From assembly GCA_012960245.1 (NCBI GenBank), contig DUBO01000051.1, positions 124,887 through 188,886 of the forward strand: a stretch of 64,000 nt of DNA, read 5' to 3'. Under the pieces are notes generated by a model. The model did no database searches. It saw only the letters and a list, made by a program, of their open reading frames with translations, and had not been told where the DNA came from. Within the stretch, counting starts at the first letter, position 1. Each line of letters begins with the position of its first letter. Made by a program: the position numbers and the translations under genes. Of this stretch, positions 23,171 through 32,841 are shown piece after piece. Source of the DNA: Candidatus Binatota bacterium. GTDB lineage: Bacteria; Desulfobacterota; Binatia; UBA1149.

Positions 23171-24112
23171 GTGGCACGTAAAAAAATTGCCCTAATAGGG
23201 GCTGGCAACATAGGGGCGACCGCGGCCCACCTGGCACTCATCAGGGGGCTGGGCGACGTGGTCCTGTTCGACGTTGTCGAAGGCATGCCGCAGGGCAAGG
23301 CGCTCGACCTCATGGAGGCCGGGCCCATAGAGCCTTTTGACGCGGCGGTGAGCGGCACCAACGACTACGGCGACATAGCGGGTGCCGATGTCTGCATCGT
23401 GACCGCCGGCCTGGCCCGGAAGCCGGGCATGAGCCGCGACGATCTGCTTACCACCAACGCGGGCATCATGACGCAGGTGAGCGAGGGCATACGCGAGAAC
23501 GCCCCCGACGCACTGGTAATCATCGTTTCCAACCCGCTCGACGCCATGGTTACCCTGGCCCACCGGGTCACTGGTTTTTCCAAGGGCAAGGTCGTCGGCA
23601 TGGCCGGGGTTCTGGACTCGGCGCGCTACAGGAGTTTTATAGCCGAGGAACTCCAGGTGTCGGTAGAAAGCGTGTCGGCTGTGGTCCTGGGCGGCCACGG
23701 CGACGACATGGTCCCGGTCAGGTCGAGCTGCACGGCGGGCGGTGCTCCGGTGACCGATTTTATTGCCGAGGCGAGGCTTTCCGAGATCGAGCAGCGGGTA
23801 AGGGGCGCGGGTGGCGAAGTCGTCGCGTTGCTCAAGACGGGGTCGGCCTACTACTCGCCGGCCACCGCGGCCATACGTATGGCCGAGGCCTATCTCTCCG
23901 ACAAGAAAGAGATCCTTCCCTGCGCTGCCTACCTGGAGGGCGAGTACGGGTACTCGGGCTTCTACCTCGGGGTGCCGGCGCAGATCGGCGCCGGAGGTGT
24001 CGAAAAGATTATCGAGTACAAGTTGACCGCCGACGAGATTTCGCAGCTGGAGGTGTCGGCCGGGCACGTCCGCGAGCTGGTCGAAGCGCTCGACAAGATC
24101 CTGGATTCCTGA
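23171..24112 (+). CDS. mdh: Malate dehydrogenase, LDH-like type
   Basis: NAD-dependent oxidation of malate to oxaloacetate. 313 residues from the GTG at 23171, which has an AGAGGAGAG ribosome site and places the dinucleotide motif GAGNIG at residues 10-15; the frame is open upstream but that stretch is not family sequence. GVLDSARYRSFIAEEL and the catalytic His in GGHGDDMVP are present. Belongs to the MDH group related to lactate dehydrogenase, common in deltaproteobacteria, alphaproteobacteria and Firmicutes. Confidence 0.95.
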   Translation: MARKKIALIGAGNIGATAAHLALIRGLGDVVLFDVVEGMPQGKALDLMEAGPIEPFDAAVSGTNDYGDIAGADVCIVTAGLARKPGMSRDDLLTTNAGIMTQVSEGIRENAPDALVIIVSNPLDAMVTLAHRVTGFSKGKVVGMAGVLDSARYRSFIAEELQVSVESVSAVVLGGHGDDMVPVRSSCTAGGAPVTDFIAEARLSEIEQRVRGAGGEVVALLKTGSAYYSPATAAIRMAEAYLSDKKEILPCAAYLEGEYGYSGFYLGVPAQIGAGGVEKIIEYKLTADEISQLEVSAGHVRELVEALDKILDS

Positions 24113-24130
24113 GGAAGGGGAGGTCGGGCA

Positions 24131-24760
24131 ATGGCCATGACAGCTGACCGAAAGCATTTTCTCCTGCGGCGCCTGCACTCATTGTCGGGGCTCGCGCCGA
24201 TAGGTGGATTCCTGCTGTTCCATTTCTACGAGAACGGCAAGGTGCTGCAAGGCCCCGAGGTCTGGACTGAAAGCGCGGAGGCGATCGCAGCGATCCCGCT
24301 ACCCCTGTTGTTGTCTGTAGAGGTCCTGGTGCTCTACATCCCGATTCTTTTTCATGCTCTTTACGGCCTGTACATCGTCAGGACGGGTAAGCCGAATTTT
24401 TCGTCTTATCCCTACATGCATAACTACTTCTATACCCTGCAGCGCTTGAGTGGGGTGCTCGCTTTTCTGTTCATCGGCTTTCACGTTGGCTCTACCCGCC
24501 TGCGCTATTACTTCACCGGCGCACACGCGGATTTTGAGTATATGCAACAGACCATGGCCAACCCTTTGTTGCTCGGGGTCTACTTGCTCGGCGTGGTGGC
24601 ATCAGTGTTTCATTTTACCAACGGTGTGTGGGGCTTTTCTGTCACCTGGGGGATTACCGTGGGCCCGCGGGCCCAGCGCGTACTGCACGCTGCGTGCATG
24701 GCTGTTTTTGCCGGGATGTCGCTGCTGGGCGTAAACATTCTCCTGGCCTTCAAGGGATGA
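24131..24760 (+). CDS. sdhC: Succinate dehydrogenase cytochrome b558 subunit
   Basis: 209-residue membrane anchor of the single-subunit, di-haem (B-type) kind found with menaquinone-reactive enzymes. Five hydrophobic helices are visible, with conserved histidines in RRLHSLSGL, FHALYGL, FIGFHVG and FHFTNGVW suited to bind two haems b. There is no sdhD gene; sdhA follows directly. Two in-frame ATG codons (24131 and 24137) are possible starts. Confidence 0.93.
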   Translation: MAMTADRKHFLLRRLHSLSGLAPIGGFLLFHFYENGKVLQGPEVWTESAEAIAAIPLPLLLSVEVLVLYIPILFHALYGLYIVRTGKPNFSSYPYMHNYFYTLQRLSGVLAFLFIGFHVGSTRLRYYFTGAHADFEYMQQTMANPLLLGVYLLGVVASVFHFTNGVWGFSVTWGITVGPRAQRVLHAACMAVFAGMSLLGVNILLAFKG

Positions 24761-24772
24761 GGAGAGACGACG

Positions 24773-26509
24773 GTGGCTGAACAGAGACTTATCGTCGTCG
24801 GCGGCGGGCTCGCGGGTTTGATGGCTACCATCAAGATCGCAGAAGCCGGTGTCGGCGTGGACCTTTTCTCGGTAGTGCCGGTCAAGCGCAGCCACTCGGT
24901 CTGTGCCCAGGGCGGCATCAACGCGGCGGTCAACCTCAAGGGTGAAGGCGACTCGCCGGCTATTCACTTTGACGACACCGTTTATGGCGGCGATTTTCTC
25001 GCCAACCAGACCCCGGTGCGCAACATGTGCGACAAGGCGCCCGAGATCATTTACCTGCTCGACCGCATGGGCGTGCCGTTCAGTCGCACGCCGGAGGGCA
25101 ACCTCGATTTCAGGCGCTTCGGTGGCACCAAGCATCACCGCACCGCGTTTGCCGGAGCGACCACCGGTCAGCAACTGCTATACGCGCTCGACGAGCAGGT
25201 TCGCCGTTACGAGGCTGAAGGCCTGGTGCGCAAGTTTGAGAACTGGGAGTTCCTTTCGGCCGTAGTCAACGAGGCTGGCACCTGTACGGGCATAACAGCC
25301 CTGGACCTGCTCAGTATGCAGATCGAAGTGTTCGAAGCGCCGTCCGTGCTGTTGGCTACCGGTGGCCCGGGCATTGTCTACGGTCGTTCGACAAACTCCA
25401 TGGTAAACACTGGTACGGCGGCTGCCGCCGTTTACCGACAAGGCGCGAGTTACGCCAACGGCGAGTTCATACAGGTACACCCGACCGCGATTCCCGGACA
25501 GGACAAGCTGCGGCTTATCTCCGAGTCGGTGCGCGGGGAGGGCGGCCGGGTGTGGACCGTTCGCGACGGCAAGCCCTGGTACTTCCTCGAAGAATGGTAC
25601 CCGGCTTACGGCAACCTCGTGCCGCGTGACATAGCCAGCCGGGCGATCCACAAGGTGGTCTTCGAGCACGGTATAAAGATTGACGACCAGAACTGCGTGT
25701 ACCTCGATGTTACGCACCTCGACCCCGATATGCTCACTCGAAAACTGGGTGGTGTGCTCGAGATCTACGAAAAGTTCATGGGCATCGACCCGCGTTATAC
25801 ACCCATGAAGGTGTTTCCCGCTATGCACTATTCGATGGGTGGCCTGTGGGTCGACGCGGAGCAGAAAACCGATATCCCTGGTCTCTTTGCCGCCGGCGAG
25901 TGCGAGTACCAGTACCACGGTGCGAACAGGCTGGGCGCCAACTCGCTGCTCTCGTGCATCTACGGGGGCATGCTCGTCGGTCCCAACATGCTCGCCCGCT
26001 CGGCCGATACCGAGGGGGAGGGAGGCAGCGCGGCTGCCGACGAGAAAGCCCGCATGGAAAACCATTTTGCCAAACTGAGGTCCATGGACGGCACCGAGAA
26101 CGCCTACGCGTTGTGGAACGAGCTGGGTGATTGGATGACCCGGAACGTGACAGTGGAGCGCCACAACGATCGCCTCAAGGAAACCGACGACAAGCTGCAG
26201 GAACTCATGGAACGATGGCAGAACATCGGCATGAACGATCACGGCCAGCGCGCTAACCAGGAGTTGAGCTTTACCAACCAGCTGTGGAACATGCTCGAAC
26301 TTGCCCGGGTCATCACGCTGGGCGCGCTTGCCCGCGATGAGAGTCGGGGCGCGCATTTTAAGCCGGACTTTCCGGAACGCGACGACGAGAACTTTCTCAA
26401 GACCACCAAGGCGACGTGGACCGCCGACGGACCGCAATTGGATTACGAGGACGTGGAGACCGAGCACATCGTGCCGCGACCCCGCGTTTACAACGTGGAT
26501 ATCCGCTGA
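24773..26509 (+). CDS. sdhA: Succinate dehydrogenase flavoprotein subunit
   Basis: 578 residues. GGGLAGLMATIKIAEAG is the FAD-binding dinucleotide fold; the His in RSHSVCAQGG is the expected covalent FAD site. HPTAIPGQDKLRLISESVRGEGG and MHYSMGGLWVD are active-site regions, and RLGANSLLSC closes the FAD domain. The C-terminal helical domain is complete. The sequence style (HSVCAQGG, followed by GINAAVN) fits the Bacillus/epsilonproteobacterial B-type enzymes, matching the single b558 anchor. GTG start, 12 bases after sdhC, with a GAGGAGAGA ribosome site. Confidence 0.96.
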   Translation: MAEQRLIVVGGGLAGLMATIKIAEAGVGVDLFSVVPVKRSHSVCAQGGINAAVNLKGEGDSPAIHFDDTVYGGDFLANQTPVRNMCDKAPEIIYLLDRMGVPFSRTPEGNLDFRRFGGTKHHRTAFAGATTGQQLLYALDEQVRRYEAEGLVRKFENWEFLSAVVNEAGTCTGITALDLLSMQIEVFEAPSVLLATGGPGIVYGRSTNSMVNTGTAAAAVYRQGASYANGEFIQVHPTAIPGQDKLRLISESVRGEGGRVWTVRDGKPWYFLEEWYPAYGNLVPRDIASRAIHKVVFEHGIKIDDQNCVYLDVTHLDPDMLTRKLGGVLEIYEKFMGIDPRYTPMKVFPAMHYSMGGLWVDAEQKTDIPGLFAAGECEYQYHGANRLGANSLLSCIYGGMLVGPNMLARSADTEGEGGSAAADEKARMENHFAKLRSMDGTENAYALWNELGDWMTRNVTVERHNDRLKETDDKLQELMERWQNIGMNDHGQRANQELSFTNQLWNMLELARVITLGALARDESRGAHFKPDFPERDDENFLKTTKATWTADGPQLDYEDVETEHIVPRPRVYNVDIR

Positions 26510-26519
26510 GGGGATGGGC

Positions 26520-27302
26520 ATGGCTGACGAACAGAACCACGAACTTAACAAGGCCGAACCTAAGAAGATCGAGATCCGGGTGCGTCGACAGGACGGCCCC
26601 GGCGGCGACGCTTCCTGGGAGGAGTTTTCGCTTCCGTGGAAGGCCCAGCACAACGTTATATCGTTGTTGATGGCCATACAGGCCGAACCCGTCAACGCGG
26701 CTGGACAGGCCACGCGGCCGGTGGTCTGGGACTGCAACTGCCTCGAAGAGGTCTGCGGTGCCTGCACAATGATCGTTAACGGGCGCGTGCGGCAGGCCTG
26801 CACGGCGTTGGCAGATGATCTCGAGCAACCGATACAGCTCGAACCCATGTCCAAGTTTCCGGTTCTGCGTGACCTCTCGGTAGACCGTTCGAGGATGTTC
26901 GAAAAACTCAAGGACGTTCACGCCTGGGTACAACTCGACGGTAGCCACGACCTCGGCCCGGGCCCGCGCCAGTCTGCGGCCACCCAGGAGCAGACCTACG
27001 CCTTCTCGCGCTGCATGACCTGCGGCTGCTGCCTGGAGGCCTGCCCCCAGTACAACGACGATTCGGAGTTCATGGGTGCCAACGCGCTCGGGCAGGTATT
27101 CCTGTTTAACTTGAACCCCATCGGCGCCGTCCAGTCGGAGGAAAGGCTGGATACCATCATGGGCCGCGGCGGTTTGTCTGATTGCGGCAACGCGCAGAAC
27201 TGTGTCGAAGCCTGTCCCAAGGATATACCGCTGACTAAAGCTATAGCCTCGCTGGGACGCGACGTGACCGTGAAGTCACTGCGCGATCTGCTCGGGCGCT
27301 AG
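26520..27302 (+). CDS. sdhB: Succinate dehydrogenase iron-sulfur subunit
   Basis: 260 residues from the ATG at 26520, six bases after GAGGGG; a second in-frame ATG at 26514 lies too close to it. The N-terminal ferredoxin domain carries the 2Fe-2S ligands in CLEEVCGACTMIVNGRVRQAC. The C-terminal domain has CMTCGCCLEACP and CGNAQNCVEACP for the 4Fe-4S and 3Fe-4S clusters. Electrons pass from the flavin in SdhA through these to the haems and quinone in SdhC. Confidence 0.96.
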   Translation: MADEQNHELNKAEPKKIEIRVRRQDGPGGDASWEEFSLPWKAQHNVISLLMAIQAEPVNAAGQATRPVVWDCNCLEEVCGACTMIVNGRVRQACTALADDLEQPIQLEPMSKFPVLRDLSVDRSRMFEKLKDVHAWVQLDGSHDLGPGPRQSAATQEQTYAFSRCMTCGCCLEACPQYNDDSEFMGANALGQVFLFNLNPIGAVQSEERLDTIMGRGGLSDCGNAQNCVEACPKDIPLTKAIASLGRDVTVKSLRDLLGR

Positions 27303-27337
27303 GCCGGTAAGAAAGCAGCGGAGAGGAAGCAGAAAGG

Positions 27338-28591
27338 ATGAACGTACACGAATACCAGGGCAAGGAACTGCTCGCACGCTACGGCGTGGCCGTGCCCACG
27401 GGCAAGGTCGCCGGCAGCGCACAAGAGGCTCGCGAAGCGGCGGCTGCACTGGGAAGCGAAGTGCTGGTCGTAAAGGCGCAGATCCACGCCGGTGGACGCG
27501 GTGCTGGAGCGGTCGTGGACAACGCCGAAGAAGCTGGCCGGTTGTTTGCCGATCACCTGGAGAAGGAAGGGCTCCCGGCCCACGATCTCTCCGGCGGAGT
27601 GCGCCTGGTCCGCTCCGCAGATGAGGCCGCTGACGCGGCCGAGGGTATGCTTGGTAAGCTGCTCGTCACGAGGCAGACGGGGGCAGCGGGTCGCCGGGTG
27701 AGCCGGGTCCTGGTCGAGGAAGGCTGCGATATCGCGCGCGAACTCTATATGAGCCTGTTGCTCGATCGCGCGACCGGTAGACCCGTGATGATGGCCAGCA
27801 CAGAGGGCGGTATGGAGATCGAAAAGGTCGCCGAGGAGACCCCCGGGCGAATACTGCGGCAGGAGATCGACCCCGCCGTTGGCCTGCTCGACGGGCAGGC
27901 TCGCAAGGTTGCTTTCTGGCTGGGTATACCGGCCGAGGGCGTTGCCGAGGCGGTGGTGTTCATGCAGTCGCTGTACGCTGCCTGGCTCGAAATGGACGCG
28001 ACCATGATCGAAATAAACCCGCTGGTACAAACCGGCGCGGGCAAGTTGCTGGCGCTGGACGCCAAGGTGTCTTTTGATGACAACGCGCTTTTTCGCCACC
28101 CGGATATCGCGGCCCTGCGCGATGATGCCGAGGAAGACCCGAAGGAAACCTGGGCCGGTAAGTACGACCTGAGCTACATCGCGCTGGACGGAAACATTGG
28201 CTGCATGGTCAACGGCGCGGGCCTGGCCATGGCGACCATGGACATAATCCAGGCCGCCGGTGGTCGTCCGGCAAACTTTTGCGACGTCGGTGGCGGGGCC
28301 ACCGCGGAGAGGGTAGCCGAGGCGTTCAAGATCATACTGTCAGACGAGAACGTGGAGGCGGTGTTTATAAATATCTTCGGCGGCATCATGAAGTGCGATG
28401 TGCTGGCCCAGGGCGTGGTGGACGCTGCCCGCGATGTCGAGATTACCGTTCCCCTGGTCGTGCGCCTCGAGGGCACCAATGTTGTCCAGGGCAAGGCCAT
28501 CATCGGGGAATCGGGACTCAATATAATCGGGGCCGATGACATGGCCGATGGTGCCGCGAAAGCGGTACAGGCAGCCCAGCAGCGAGCGTGA
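27338..28591 (+). CDS. sucC: Succinyl-CoA synthetase (ADP/GDP-forming) beta subunit
   Basis: 417 residues, some 20 to 30 longer than the E. coli protein. [20 protein letters not shown], the ATP-grasp region [25 protein letters not shown], the metal/nucleotide EINPLVQT, and [17 protein letters not shown] plus [12 protein letters not shown] (power helix and CoA-interface region) are all present. The extra length lies mainly in the ATP-grasp loop around residues 85-125. Substrate-level phosphorylation step of the TCA cycle; ribosome site GGAGAGGAAG. Confidence 0.95.
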   Translation: MNVHEYQGKELLARYGVAVPTGKVAGSAQEAREAAAALGSEVLVVKAQIHAGGRGAGAVVDNAEEAGRLFADHLEKEGLPAHDLSGGVRLVRSADEAADAAEGMLGKLLVTRQTGAAGRRVSRVLVEEGCDIARELYMSLLLDRATGRPVMMASTEGGMEIEKVAEETPGRILRQEIDPAVGLLDGQARKVAFWLGIPAEGVAEAVVFMQSLYAAWLEMDATMIEINPLVQTGAGKLLALDAKVSFDDNALFRHPDIAALRDDAEEDPKETWAGKYDLSYIALDGNIGCMVNGAGLAMATMDIIQAAGGRPANFCDVGGGATAERVAEAFKIILSDENVEAVFINIFGGIMKCDVLAQGVVDAARDVEITVPLVVRLEGTNVVQGKAIIGESGLNIIGADDMADGAAKAVQAAQQRA

Positions 28592-28604
28592 CGGAGAATC
28601 GAGG

Positions 28605-29480
28605 ATGAGCATACTACTGGACTCAAACAGCAGGGTTGTTACCCAGGGGCTGGGTGCTACCGGCAGGTTTCACCTCAACGGCTGCCGGGAATACGGCACC
28701 TCCATGGTCGCCGGGGTCCGCCCCGGCAAGGGCGGTCAAACAGCCGAGGACACCCCGGTTTTTGATACCGTGGCCGAGGCCGTCGACAAGGAAGGAGCCA
28801 ACGTATCGGTCATTTACGTGCCGCCGCCGGGAGCCGCCGACGCCATAATGGAAGCCGCAGACGCGGGCATACCACTGGTGGTATGCATCACCGAGGGCAT
28901 ACCGGTGGCCGACATGATACGAGTGCAGCGCTTCCTCGATGGCCGCGATACGCGCCTGATCGGCCCCAACTGTCCCGGCATCATAACTCCCGGACAGGCC
29001 AAGGTCGGTATCATGCCCGGCTACATCCACGAGCCCGGGCGCGTGGGCGTGATCTCGCGCAGCGGAACCCTGACCTACGAAGCGGTGCACCAGCTTACCC
29101 AGCTTGGCGTGGGCCAGTCGACCTGCATCGGCATTGGCGGCGACCCGATCATCGGCACCGGCTTCATAGACGCGCTCGACCTGTTCAACCGCGACCCGGA
29201 CACCGACGCCGTGATGATGATCGGCGAGATCGGCGGCAACGCCGAAGAACTGGCAGCAGCCTGGGTGCAGGAGAACATGACCAAGCCGGTAGCGGCGTTT
29301 ATCGCCGGTAAGACGGCACCACCCGGCAAACGCATGGGGCACGCCGGGGCTATTATCTCGGGAGGACAGGGTACTGCGGCCGACAAGGAAGCAGCGCTCG
29401 AAGCCGCCGGCATGCCGGTTGCGCCGAGTCCGGCCGAACTCGGCGTCACCCTGGTGGCGGCAATGCAACGGGCAGCCTGA
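28605..29480 (+). CDS. sucD: Succinyl-CoA synthetase alpha subunit
   Basis: 291 residues from the ATG at 28605; the open frame upstream overlaps sucC and is not family sequence. The CoA-binding fold contains [21 protein letters not shown], then [12 protein letters not shown]. The phosphorylated histidine is His246 in MGHAGAII. Typically Thr-Gly or Gly-Gln-Thr-type residues at the CoA site are conserved ([10 protein letters not shown]). Makes the alpha-beta pair with SucC, 13 bases upstream. Confidence 0.96.
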   Translation: MSILLDSNSRVVTQGLGATGRFHLNGCREYGTSMVAGVRPGKGGQTAEDTPVFDTVAEAVDKEGANVSVIYVPPPGAADAIMEAADAGIPLVVCITEGIPVADMIRVQRFLDGRDTRLIGPNCPGIITPGQAKVGIMPGYIHEPGRVGVISRSGTLTYEAVHQLTQLGVGQSTCIGIGGDPIIGTGFIDALDLFNRDPDTDAVMMIGEIGGNAEELAAAWVQENMTKPVAAFIAGKTAPPGKRMGHAGAIISGGQGTAADKEAALEAAGMPVAPSPAELGVTLVAAMQRAA

Positions 29481-29508
29481 AGGGCTGCGAGGAGACAGGC
29501 GTAATAAA

Positions 29509-29937
29509 ATGAAGGAACGAACTCTTTCGATAGTAAAGCCCGACGCGGTCGCGGCGAACTCCATAGGCGGTATGCTCGGCATATTCGAAAACGGTGGCCT
29601 GCAGGTCATCGCCAGTCGAATGATCCACATGGATCGCGACAAAGCCGAGGGCTTCTACGCGGTGCACAAGGAGCGTCCGTTTTTTGGCTCGCTGGTGGAC
29701 TTCATGACCGAGGGGCCCGTTCTGGTCTCGGTACTTGAGGGTGACAACGCCATAGCGAAACATCGCGAACTATTGGGCGCCACCAATCCCGAAGAGGCCG
29801 AAGAGGGGACCGTGCGAAAGCTCTACGGCACTAACATCGAGCGAAACGCCGGGCACGGTTCAGATGCCCCGGAAACAGCAGCTTTTGAAATCGGATATTT
29901 CTTCAGTAACGACGAGCTCCACTCGCGCGGCAGCTGA
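29509..29937 (+). CDS. ndk: Nucleoside diphosphate kinase
   Basis: 142 residues. Equilibrates nucleoside di- and triphosphates by a ping-pong mechanism through the phosphohistidine His116 in [27 protein letters not shown] and [18 protein letters not shown] are diagnostic. The ATG at 29509 follows GAGGAGACAGG. Placed right behind sucCD, which suits its use of the nucleoside triphosphate produced by succinyl-CoA synthetase. The last 74 bases overlap the assigned start of rlmN in another frame. Confidence 0.96.
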   Translation: MKERTLSIVKPDAVAANSIGGMLGIFENGGLQVIASRMIHMDRDKAEGFYAVHKERPFFGSLVDFMTEGPVLVSVLEGDNAIAKHRELLGATNPEEAEEGTVRKLYGTNIERNAGHGSDAPETAAFEIGYFFSNDELHSRGS

Positions 29938-30961
29938 GCGGCGTCGCGGCCTGCGGTCGCTGACGTTGCCCGAGCTGGTCGACTGGACTGACAGGCGGGG
30001 TTTCGACTCCTACCGGGCGTCGCAGCTCGCGGGTTGGTTTTACAACCGGCCCCTCACTGCCGTCGACGACATGCACAACCTGCCGTCGGACTTGCGGCAG
30101 GCCCTCGCCGAGGACTTCGACGTGACGCTGCCCGAGCGTGCCGACTGCCATGAGTCCAGCGACGGCACCCGCAAATTGCTCGTTGGCCTGGCCGACGGAG
30201 CGCGGGTGGAGAGCGTACTTATACCTCGTGGCGAGCGCCTGACCCTGTGCTTGTCGACGCAGGTTGGCTGCGGCATGGGTTGCACCTTCTGTGCTACCGC
30301 CCGCATGGGTTTGATGCGCAACCTCGAGCCCGACGAGATCATCGGCCAGGTGCTGCTGGCACGCGAGCTGGCCGGTTCGCAGCCGGTGACCAACTACGTT
30401 TTTATGGGTATGGGCGAACCCCTGGCCAACTACGAGCGCCTGGTGGCCGCGATAGGGCTTATGACGGCACGCTGGGGGCTGGGCGTGTCACCGCGGCGGA
30501 TAACCGTGTCGACCGTGGGACTGGTGCCGGCGCTGAAACGGTTGGTGACCGACACCAACGTAAACGTGGCGGTATCGCTGAACGCGACCCGCGACGAGCT
30601 GCGCGATGACATCATGCCGGTCAACCGTCGTTACCCGATTGCCGAGTTGCTGGAGGCCTGCAGGCAACTCGACCTGCCCAGGCGCAAGCGCGTGACTTTT
30701 GAGTACGTTATGCTGGCCGGCGTGAATGACTCGGACGAGGACGCCGACCGCCTCGTGTCGCTGTTCGCGCCGATGGCGGTAAAGCTTAACCTCATACCGT
30801 TCAATCCCTTCGAAGGATCCTTGTTCGAACCGCCGTCTCCCGAAAGGGTGGATGCTTTTCAGCGACGCATGTTGGACCGCGGACTGCATACAACGGTGAG
30901 GATCAGTCGCGGGCGCGATATCGCGGCTGCTTGCGGGCAGTTGGCCGCAGCGGGGAGCTGA
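29864..30961 (+). CDS. rlmN: Dual-specificity 23S rRNA A2503 / tRNA A37 C2-methyltransferase
   Basis: Radical-SAM enzyme that methylates C2 of adenine; 365 residues. The CxxxCxxC cluster motif is CGMGCTFC (Cys136, Cys140, Cys143), followed by [14 protein letters not shown] and [10 protein letters not shown]; the methyl-carrying C-terminal Cys is in AAACGQLA. The ATG at 29864 overlaps the ndk coding end by 74 bases; the first 25 or so residues are Ser/Thr/Arg-rich and not conserved, so a later start (for example the TTG near 29970, giving [12 protein letters not shown]) is possible. Confidence 0.93.
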   Translation: MPRKQQLLKSDISSVTTSSTRAAAERRRGLRSLTLPELVDWTDRRGFDSYRASQLAGWFYNRPLTAVDDMHNLPSDLRQALAEDFDVTLPERADCHESSDGTRKLLVGLADGARVESVLIPRGERLTLCLSTQVGCGMGCTFCATARMGLMRNLEPDEIIGQVLLARELAGSQPVTNYVFMGMGEPLANYERLVAAIGLMTARWGLGVSPRRITVSTVGLVPALKRLVTDTNVNVAVSLNATRDELRDDIMPVNRRYPIAELLEACRQLDLPRRKRVTFEYVMLAGVNDSDEDADRLVSLFAPMAVKLNLIPFNPFEGSLFEPPSPERVDAFQRRMLDRGLHTTVRISRGRDIAAACGQLAAAGS

Positions 30962-31001
30962 ACGCGGCTGGCGGAATTTTTCGACCGTAGAAGAGCAAAC
31001 G

Positions 31002-31937
31002 ATGAAGAGGCTGGGAGTACTGGTAAACGCGAACGCTGGGCGTGGTCGCGACGTGCAGAGCAGCATCGATGGATTGCGGCGAGTGCTTGGCGATCGCGGT
31101 CGCGTGGTGGCCACGCACAGTCCTGGCGAACTCGACGCGGCCCTCGACGGGTTTAAGGCTGAGGGACTCGACCTGCTGGCCGTGCTTGGGGGAGACGGTA
31201 CTTATTCTCACCTGCTCGGCCGCCTGCTCAGTGACAGCGGACGTTGGCCCGTGCCCACGCTGCTGCCCCTGGGAGGTGGCACCATCAACAACCTCTGCCG
31301 CTCCCTTGGGGTAAGCCGCAGGGCTCCGCGCACACTACTCAAGCGGGCGTTGAAGACCCTGGGCGAGTCGGGACTCGGCCGCGTGGAAGAACTTGTCAGC
31401 ATGCGTATCAACGGCGACACCCATGGTTTTACCGTGGGCGCGGGGATGGCTGCCCGTTTTCTCGACCTCTACTACCAGGCGCGCAGCCCCGGTCCGGCCA
31501 GTGCCTTGCTGCTGCTCGCCCGGCTGTTTTTTTCCAATCTCGCTTCGGGTCCACTCATCGGCGAGGTCAACCGTGGGTTCGAGGCCTCGATAGAAGCGGA
31601 TGGGTTGGACCTGGGACGGCATGATTACAACCTGCTGCTGGCCTCCACGATAAGCCACGTGGGAATGGGAGTGCGGCCTTTCTGGCGGGTAAAGGGTGGG
31701 AAAAATGCCGTCCACCTGTTGGCCGGCAACGAGACACCCGGCGCGCTGCTGCTGCGCCTGCATCGTTTTCTGCTCGGAATGCCGTCAGGCATGGAGTTGA
31801 TGTACGACGCTGCGTTTGACAGGCTGCGCGTGGAATTTTCGACGCCGCAGCCCTTGATGATCAACGGCGAACTGCTCCCTCCGGCCAGTGAGCTGCTGGT
31901 CGAAACAGGACCGACGGTCGCCTGCATGGTCGTCTGA
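31002..31937 (+). CDS. Diacylglycerol kinase catalytic-domain (YegS/LCB5-like) lipid kinase
   Basis: 311 residues. N-terminal LVNANAGRGRD (nucleotide loop), the GGDGT motif (residues 63-67) and LPLGGGTINNLCRSLG, a variant of the usual LPLGTANDFA, define the family. The C-terminal beta-sandwich domain ends with MINGELL, a variant of the family's DGE motif. Members phosphorylate lipids such as diacylglycerol or phosphatidylglycerol; the substrate cannot be told. ATG start, 40 bases after rlmN. Confidence 0.88.
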   Translation: MKRLGVLVNANAGRGRDVQSSIDGLRRVLGDRGRVVATHSPGELDAALDGFKAEGLDLLAVLGGDGTYSHLLGRLLSDSGRWPVPTLLPLGGGTINNLCRSLGVSRRAPRTLLKRALKTLGESGLGRVEELVSMRINGDTHGFTVGAGMAARFLDLYYQARSPGPASALLLLARLFFSNLASGPLIGEVNRGFEASIEADGLDLGRHDYNLLLASTISHVGMGVRPFWRVKGGKNAVHLLAGNETPGALLLRLHRFLLGMPSGMELMYDAAFDRLRVEFSTPQPLMINGELLPPASELLVETGPTVACMVV

Positions 31938-31980
31938 CAAAAATGGCGATAACAAGGCGCAGCAGCAGAACGGTTTAATA

Positions 31981-32841
31981 ATGCTTGGTATTATTGGAGG
32001 GACGGGGCTCTACGACATGGAGGCGCTCGAGGATCGCGAAAGCGTTTCCGTCGATACGCCTTTCGGCGCGCCCTCAGACGATGTACTCACCGGAGTTCTG
32101 GCCGGTAGCAGGTTGGCATTCCTTCCCCGCCACGGACGTGGGCACAGGCTGCTGCCCTCGGAGCTTAACTCGCGGGCCAATATATGGGCGCTCAAGAAAC
32201 TCGGCGTTGATTCGTTGGTTTCTGTCTCGGCGGTGGGCAGCCTGCGGGAAGACATTGCTCCGGGTGACCTGGTGCTGCCCGACCAGTTCATCGATCGTAC
32301 CTGGGGCAGGGAGTCTACATTTTTCGGCGACGGACTGGTGGCCCACGTGGCCTTCGGAGACCCGGTGTGCGGGCAACTGTCGGCGAGGGTTTTCGCTGCG
32401 GCCGAGGCCGGCGGCGCCAGGGCACACCGCGGTGGCACTTACGTCTGCATACAGGGTCCCGCGTTTTCCACGCGGGCTGAGTCCCGACTGTTCAGGTCCT
32501 GGGGGGGCGACGTGGTAGGCATGACCAACCTGCCCGAGGCCCGCCTGGCACGGGAGGCAGAGCTCTGCTTCGCGACTCTTGCCTTGGCTACCGACTACGA
32601 CTGTTGGCGCGAGGAAGAAGCGGCCGTCGACGCCGGCTCCATAATGGAGGTGCTCGCTGCCAACGTCACCTTGGCCCGCGACGTGGTCACCCGGGTTGCC
32701 GCTTCTTACGATCCCCGGCCTGCCTGTGATTGCCAACGCGTACTCGACACCGCACTGGTCAGTGACCGTTTGATGGTGCCCGCAGAAACGAATGAGAAAC
32801 TCGCGTTGTTATTGGAGCGCGTGGACAGGGAGGCTTCATAG
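31981..32841 (+). CDS. mtnP: S-methyl-5'-thioadenosine phosphorylase family protein
   Basis: 286 residues from the ATG at 31981. Phosphorolytic cleavage of MTA, the by-product of polyamine and homoserine-lactone synthesis, gives adenine and methylthioribose-1-phosphate. Class I nucleoside phosphorylase features: IGGTGLYD (phosphate loop), FLPRHGRGH, the YVCIQGPAFSTRAES region and MTNLPEARLAREAELCF with TDYDCW, which is the MTAP rather than PNP pattern. Some close relatives prefer methylthioinosine, so MTA is probable but not certain. Its stop shares one base with the next start. Confidence 0.87.
   Translation: MLGIIGGTGLYDMEALEDRESVSVDTPFGAPSDDVLTGVLAGSRLAFLPRHGRGHRLLPSELNSRANIWALKKLGVDSLVSVSAVGSLREDIAPGDLVLPDQFIDRTWGRESTFFGDGLVAHVAFGDPVCGQLSARVFAAAEAGGARAHRGGTYVCIQGPAFSTRAESRLFRSWGGDVVGMTNLPEARLAREAELCFATLALATDYDCWREEEAAVDAGSIMEVLAANVTLARDVVTRVAASYDPRPACDCQRVLDTALVSDRLMVPAETNEKLALLLERVDREAS

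Noticed and set aside
25178-26911. A 577-residue minus-strand open frame across sdhA-sdhB
   Set aside because: Antisense shadow of sdhAB with low-complexity composition and no recognisable motif.
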